Positions 3,821 to 7,407 of a DNA stretch of 7,407 nt are shown piece by piece. Each line of letters opens with the position of its first letter. The stretch's first letter is position 1. The translations under genes were made by a program, and so were the position numbers. The DNA lies in contig JABZJU010000021.1 of assembly GCA_015257635.1 (NCBI GenBank), positions 1-7,407 on the forward strand, read 5' to 3'. This stretch comes from Nanosynbacter sp. (lineage in GTDB: Bacteria > Patescibacteriota > Saccharimonadia > Saccharimonadales > Saccharimonadaceae). A model generated the notes under the pieces. That model ran no database searches and was not told where the DNA came from. It saw only the letters and a list, made by a program, of their open reading frames with translations.

Positions 3821-5155
3821 ATGAGCAGTTTATCTACACAAAGTTACAAAGGTTCGCGAGATTATTTTCCAGAGGAAAAGCGTCTGCAGAATTACATTTT
3901 TAATGTTTGGCACAAGACGGTTGAGAGTTTTGGCTATGAAGAATACGGCGCGCCGCTACTGGAGCCGCTAGATATTTATTTGGCGAAGTCGGGTCAGGAA
4001 TTGGCGGGCGAGCAAACATACGCTTTTGAAGATCGTGGCGGTCGAATGGTGGCAATTCGCCCTGAGATGACGCCGTCGATTTCTCGAATGGTGGCGGCTA
4101 AGCGTCAGGAATTAGCGATGCCTGCGCGGCTGTATTCAATTGCTAATTTTATGCGCTATGAACGACCGCAACGTGGGCGTGAGCGTGAGTTTTGGCAATT
4201 GAACGCGGATTTGTTTGGCGTGGACGGCGCGGCGGCGGACGCGGAGATTATTGAGCTGAGCCACGCTAGTGTGATGAATTTTGGCGCCAAGCAGGAAATG
4301 TTTACAGTCAGGGTTAATAATCGCCAATTGATAAATCGTCTGATGAGTCAATTTTTGAAGCTTGATATTGTTGGTTCGACAATGATGATGAAGCTGCTTG
4401 ATAGGAAAAATAAGATTCCTGCCGAAGAATTTAAGCGTCAGGCGATTGAGATTTTTGGCAATCAAGCATCAGAGGGTTTGCCGAAGTTGGCCAAGATGAT
4501 CAGTATGAAATCTGTTGATGATTTACCGAGCGAATTGACGGAAGATGAAAGCGTCAAACAGCTTCGCGAAGTGATGAAATTGCTTAGCCAAAAAGGCATT
4601 ACGAATGCGGTGTTTGATGTTACTTTGATGCGCGGACTGGACTATTACACGGGCATGGTTTTTGAGCTTTTTGACAATTCGCCAGAGAATAACCGAGCGT
4701 TGTTTGGCGGAGGACGATATGACGGATTGGTCGGGCTATTTGGCGTTGAACCGATTGCTACGGTCGGCGTTGGCATGGGCGCGACAACGATGGAGCAATT
4801 TTTGGAAGTGCACAATTTGTTGCCTAAATTGGCGTCTAAAACAGATGTATATATAATTCCGGTGTCAAAAGAATCTATGGCTGGCGCGGACGATTTGGCG
4901 CGAAAATTGCGCAGCGAAGGCGTGCGAGCGGAGTTGGATATCACTGGTAGAAAGATTGACAAGCAGATAAAAGCGGCGCTAAAAAAGCAAATTCCGTTTG
5001 CGGTGTTCGTGGGTGAGGATGAAATTGCTAGCGGCGTATACACGGTTCGAAATTTGGTGGAGTCTGATGAGCAAAAGGTTAGCGCTGAACGAATCGTGAC
5101 AATTGTCAAAGATCGTCGATACGATGGCGATGAAGACGCTCTGTTTGAGATATAG
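3821..5155 (+). CDS. hisS: Histidyl-tRNA synthetase
   Basis: This cytoplasmic class II aminoacyl-tRNA synthetase charges tRNA-His using ATP. Its 444 residues are slightly longer than the common bacterial length (about 420-430). Signatures in order: the motif 1 region from KGSRDYFPEE (10-19); TYAFEDRGG and RPEMTP around 67-85; motif 2 RYERPQRGREREFWQ (112-126); the HisRS-specific RGLDYYTG (271-278) with the catalytic arginine; GGRYDGLV (297-304); and motif 3 GVGMGATTMEQF (316-327). The anticodon-binding domain spans about 341-432. Motif 3 lacks the usual arginine of GxGxER. The start at 3821 is set by GGAG (3812-3815) five bases upstream and by the fit of the N-terminus to the family. Regulation is predicted to be through the histidine leader and attenuator directly upstream. 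tig follows after 26 nt. Confidence 0.98.
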   Translation: MSSLSTQSYKGSRDYFPEEKRLQNYIFNVWHKTVESFGYEEYGAPLLEPLDIYLAKSGQELAGEQTYAFEDRGGRMVAIRPEMTPSISRMVAAKRQELAMPARLYSIANFMRYERPQRGREREFWQLNADLFGVDGAAADAEIIELSHASVMNFGAKQEMFTVRVNNRQLINRLMSQFLKLDIVGSTMMMKLLDRKNKIPAEEFKRQAIEIFGNQASEGLPKLAKMISMKSVDDLPSELTEDESVKQLREVMKLLSQKGITNAVFDVTLMRGLDYYTGMVFELFDNSPENNRALFGGGRYDGLVGLFGVEPIATVGVGMGATTMEQFLEVHNLLPKLASKTDVYIIPVSKESMAGADDLARKLRSEGVRAELDITGRKIDKQIKAALKKQIPFAVFVGEDEIASGVYTVRNLVESDEQKVSAERIVTIVKDRRYDGDEDALFEI

Positions 5156-5173
5156 TCTGATATCTGTTATAAT
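5145..5173 (+). promoter_or_regulatory. Promoter of tig, within the end of hisS
   Basis: TTGAGA (5145-5150) and a perfect TATAAT (5168-5173) with TG extension are separated by 17 bp. The predicted start is about 5180-5182, at the tig ATG. AGATAT (5148-5153) and ATATCT (5160-5165) form a palindrome across the spacer and the hisS stop codon. Confidence 0.75.
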
Positions 5174-5181
5174 TAGTCTTT

Positions 5182-6471
5182 ATGAAGACTACTGTAAAAA
5201 AACTATCAGATACTAAAGTTCAATTGACGATTTCTTTGGGTGCTAGCGAATTGGCTGACGCAGAACAAGTTTCCTTGACGAAGTTAGCTCGCGATATCAA
5301 AGTTCCAGGCTTCCGCAAAGGGAAAGTTCCCGCAAGCATAGCCGCTAAGCATGTTGATCCGAATGCGCTTCAGGAGCAGGTTCTGGAGAATGCTTTGTCA
5401 AAGGCAGTAGCTGAGGCGTTTTTGCAGGAAAAATTGCAAGCTTTAGATCGACCAAGCGTTGAGGTGAAGAAGTTTGTTCCTGGTTCTGAGTTGGAATTTA
5501 CGGCTGAAGTTGAAGTTATTCCGCCAGTAAAATTGGGCGATTACAAAAAATTGACAGCGAAAAAAGAAGTAGCCAAAGTTGAAGATAAAGATGTTGACGA
5601 GGTTATTGAACGAATTCGTAAAAACTATTCAGAAAAATCAGAGGTCAAGCGTGCTGCTAAGCTCGGCGACGAGGCTGTGATTGACTTTACGGGAAAGAAA
5701 GACGGCGTGGCGTTTGAAGGCGGTTCGGCTAAGGAATATGGCTTGAAGCTTGGCGAAGGTCAATTCATTCCTGGATTTGAAGAAGGTGTGATTGGTCATA
5801 AGGCTGGCGAAGAGTTCGATTTGAAACTGAAATTCCCAGAGGATTATCACGCTGAGAATTTGGCAGGTCAAGACGTTGTGTTTACCGTGAAACTTCACAA
5901 GGTTAATGAATTGAAATTGCCAGAACTAAACGATGAATTTGCTGCAAAATGCGGTCCATTTACAGAGATGAAAGAAGTAAAAGCAGACATCAAGCGTGAA
6001 CTCACCGCGCAAAAAGAGCGTGAAGCTGACGAGAAGTTTAAGGACGCGTTGGTTGGTGAGTTGACGGAAAAAAGTAAAGCCGCGCTGCCAGAACTTTTGG
6101 TTGAGGATCAATTGCGATCAATCGAGCGTGATTTGACTCAGAATTTGATGTACAGCGGGCTAAGTCTGGAGAGTTATTTGAAGACTCAGGGCTTCAAGGA
6201 TAAGGAAGAGTGGACGAAGAAAGAGGCTCGTCCAGCGGCTGAAAAACGCGTTAAGGCTGGCTTGGTATTGGCAGAACTATCGAAGGAATTGAAGATTGAC
6301 GCTTCTCGTGATGAGATCCAAGAACAGATTAATTTCTTTAAGCAGCAATACGGCAAAGACAAGAAGATGCTAGAGCAATTTGATAATCCAAACGTTCACC
6401 GCGATATTGCCAACCGAATGATTACAGATAAGACCGTTGCTAAATTGGTCGAATTAAACACGAAGAAATAG
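5182..6471 (+). CDS. tig: Trigger factor (ribosome-associated chaperone and peptidyl-prolyl isomerase)
   Basis: Trigger factor docks at the ribosome exit tunnel and shields nascent chains. The 429-residue product is a full-length three-domain protein. The N-terminal domain holds the ribosome-binding signature GFRKGKVP (43-50). An FKBP-like domain covers about 155-242, with [20 protein letters not shown], the [16 protein letters not shown] stretch and a [10 protein letters not shown] end strand. The helical C-terminal chaperone domain runs from about 245 to the end, with charged helices and ending near [11 protein letters not shown]. The ATG at 5182 fits the family N-terminus. No Shine-Dalgarno precedes it and the -10 box ends only 8 nt upstream, so translation is probably leaderless when driven from its own promoter. 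Read-through from hisS is also possible. clpP follows after 7 nt, almost certainly in the same operon, as in many bacteria. Confidence 0.98.
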   Translation: MKTTVKKLSDTKVQLTISLGASELADAEQVSLTKLARDIKVPGFRKGKVPASIAAKHVDPNALQEQVLENALSKAVAEAFLQEKLQALDRPSVEVKKFVPGSELEFTAEVEVIPPVKLGDYKKLTAKKEVAKVEDKDVDEVIERIRKNYSEKSEVKRAAKLGDEAVIDFTGKKDGVAFEGGSAKEYGLKLGEGQFIPGFEEGVIGHKAGEEFDLKLKFPEDYHAENLAGQDVVFTVKLHKVNELKLPELNDEFAAKCGPFTEMKEVKADIKRELTAQKEREADEKFKDALVGELTEKSKAALPELLVEDQLRSIERDLTQNLMYSGLSLESYLKTQGFKDKEEWTKKEARPAAEKRVKAGLVLAELSKELKIDASRDEIQEQINFFKQQYGKDKKMLEQFDNPNVHRDIANRMITDKTVAKLVELNTKK

Positions 6472-6478
6472 GGTAAAT

Positions 6479-7072
6479 ATGCCAAAATCATATCTCATTC
6501 CAACTGTCGTTGAAAAGTCGGCCGACGGCGAGCGTGCTTTTGATATCTATTCGAGATTGTTGAATGAGAGAATTATTTTCCTTGGCGAAGATGTTAACGA
6601 GCATACCGCGAACAGTGTAGTGGCGCAATTACTGCATTTGGCGTATGTTGATCCGCAAGCTGATATATCGCTATATATCAATAGTCCAGGCGGCAGCGTT
6701 TATGATGGAATGGCAATTTATGACACGATGAATTTTATTAAGCCCGATGTGGCGACGTATGGAATTGGTTTGCAGGCAAGCATGGGGGCGTTTTTGCTCA
6801 GCTCTGGCGCTAAGGGCAAGAGGTTTTGCTTGCCGCACGCTAAGGTGATGATTCATCAGCCGTCTTCTGGAACGCACGGAAAAGTGACCGACATGGAAAT
6901 TGACATGAAGGAAACTTTGGAAGTTAAGGAAATGCTAGCGAAGATTATGGCGAAAAACACCGGTCAGAAGTTGGCTAAGGTTAAATCTGACATGGAGCGT
7001 GATTATTGGATGACGCCAGATGAAGCTGTAAAGTACGGACTAATCGACAAAGTCTTGACTAAATTGTCGTAA
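6479..7072 (+). CDS. clpP: ATP-dependent Clp protease proteolytic subunit
   Basis: ClpP is the serine peptidase of the barrel-shaped Clp protease, working with AAA+ unfoldases such as ClpX or ClpC in the cytoplasm. The 197 residues match the usual length. The catalytic triad is visible: Ser101 in QASMGAF, His126 in MIHQPS, and Asp175 in the segment [19 protein letters not shown]. The [16 protein letters not shown] region (69-84) forms the oxyanion-hole glycines. The usual GxAASM around the serine is GLQASM here, a mild variant that keeps the nucleophile. The gene begins 7 nt after the tig stop. AGGG overlapping that stop codon is the only Shine-Dalgarno-like element, suggesting translational coupling to tig. 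clpX does not follow; the next gene is thyA. Confidence 0.98.
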   Translation: MPKSYLIPTVVEKSADGERAFDIYSRLLNERIIFLGEDVNEHTANSVVAQLLHLAYVDPQADISLYINSPGGSVYDGMAIYDTMNFIKPDVATYGIGLQASMGAFLLSSGAKGKRFCLPHAKVMIHQPSSGTHGKVTDMEIDMKETLEVKEMLAKIMAKNTGQKLAKVKSDMERDYWMTPDEAVKYGLIDKVLTKLS

Positions 7073-7092
7073 AAAATTGCATGTTTGTTGTT

Positions 7093-7123
7093 AAAACTAC
7101 TAGTGATTCTGCTTGTGGTTTTT
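7093..7123 (+). terminator. Weak candidate terminator after clpP
   Basis: AAAACTAC (7093-7100) pairs with GTGGTTTT (7115-7122) through 8 bp including one wobble, with a 14-nt loop and five Ts at the end. The stem is AT-rich and the loop large, so termination would be partial. It overlaps the possible -35 of thyA. Confidence 0.4.
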
Positions 7124-7160
7124 GGAGGATATTGTCATAATTTGAAGTAGGCAAGGAGGG
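7113..7160 (+). promoter_or_regulatory. Promoter and ribosome-binding site of thyA
   Basis: TTGTGG (7113-7118), a 17-bp spacer and CATAAT (7136-7141) with a TG extension predict a start near 7148. AAGGAGGG (7153-7160), an almost ideal Shine-Dalgarno, lies 3 nt before the ATG. This is the strongest ribosome-binding site in the window. Confidence 0.6.
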
Positions 7161-7163
7161 TTT

Positions 7164-7407
7164 ATGAGGCAATATTTAGACGCATTGAAATACGTTCGTG
7201 ATAACGGTGTGCAAAAAGGCGATCGTACGGGAACGGGGACGACAGAAGTTTTTGGTATTCAGACGCGATATAATTTGGCGGACGGATTTCCGGCTATGAC
7301 CACGAAGAAGTTATATTTCAAAAGCGTCGCTCATGAGCTTTTGTGGTTTCTTAAGGGTACGGGCAATATTGGATATTTGGCGCAAAACGGCGTTCATATT
7401 TGGGATG
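7164..7407 (+). CDS. thyA: Thymidylate synthase, 5' part
   Basis: ThyA methylates dUMP to dTMP with methylenetetrahydrofolate. The window holds the first 81 codons; the gene runs off the right edge. The sequence aligns without gaps to the N-terminus of E. coli ThyA: DRTGTGT (20-26) with the phosphate-binding Arg21, [18 protein letters not shown] (57-65) with the catalytic Glu58, and the NIGYL and IWD stretch with Trp80. The active-site cysteine lies beyond the edge. The start is fixed by the Shine-Dalgarno at 7153-7160 and by the exact family N-terminus. It has its own promoter and may also receive read-through from tig-clpP. Confidence 0.97.
   Translation, partial: MRQYLDALKYVRDNGVQKGDRTGTGTTEVFGIQTRYNLADGFPAMTTKKLYFKSVAHELLWFLKGTGNIGYLAQNGVHIWD

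Noticed and set aside
1..7407. CRISPR array, insertion sequence or phage genes
   Set aside because: No regularly spaced direct repeats, no transposase or integrase frame and no paired terminal inverted repeats with target duplications were seen.

Overview
The window reads as bacterial chromosome of moderate GC, with compact genes, standard-code reading frames, an encoded tRNA CCA end and short spacers. Protein style (a reduced trigger factor-ClpP-ThyA neighbourhood, a HisRS with an unusual motif 3, many lineage-specific small proteins) suggests a Candidate Phyla Radiation bacterium, most likely Saccharibacteria (TM7). That assignment is inference from recall of protein style, not from a search.

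Layout. 2-997 (+) is the 3' part of an FAD-linked oxidase. A tRNA-Leu(CAG) follows at 1038-1124 with its own near-consensus promoter and an intrinsic terminator. 1278-1484 (-) encodes a 68-residue acidic protein that I cannot assign, driven by a strong promoter about 185 nt upstream and flanked by hairpins. 1759-2304 (+) is a SpoU/TrmH-type RNA 2'-O-methyltransferase. It overlaps tail-to-tail with 2299-3252 (-), a lineage-specific protein carrying an HxxEH motif like that of M16 metallopeptidases. 3318-3503 (-) encodes a 61-residue, very basic, cysteine-containing protein with a strong Shine-Dalgarno (SD) sequence and a hairpin-rich leader. From 3654 onward all genes run on the plus strand: a histidine leader peptide and attenuator, hisS, tig, clpP and the 5' end of thyA.

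The most notable element is 3654-3780. A good promoter is followed immediately by a 14-codon reading frame, MILPKFHHSHVLPR, and then by a GC-rich hairpin with a T tract, all directly before the histidyl-tRNA synthetase gene. This has the anatomy of a ribosome-mediated transcription attenuator sensing histidyl-tRNA. It appears to start on a leaderless mRNA.

A second theme is leaderless architecture. At the His leader peptide, the methyltransferase, the M16-like gene and tig, a -10-like hexamer sits 6-8 nt before the ATG and no SD is visible. The two unknown small genes, thyA and hisS instead have an SD, and the two small genes also have long structured leaders and more C-ending codons. The core block hisS-tig-clpP-thyA links translation, nascent-chain folding, proteolysis and dTMP synthesis.
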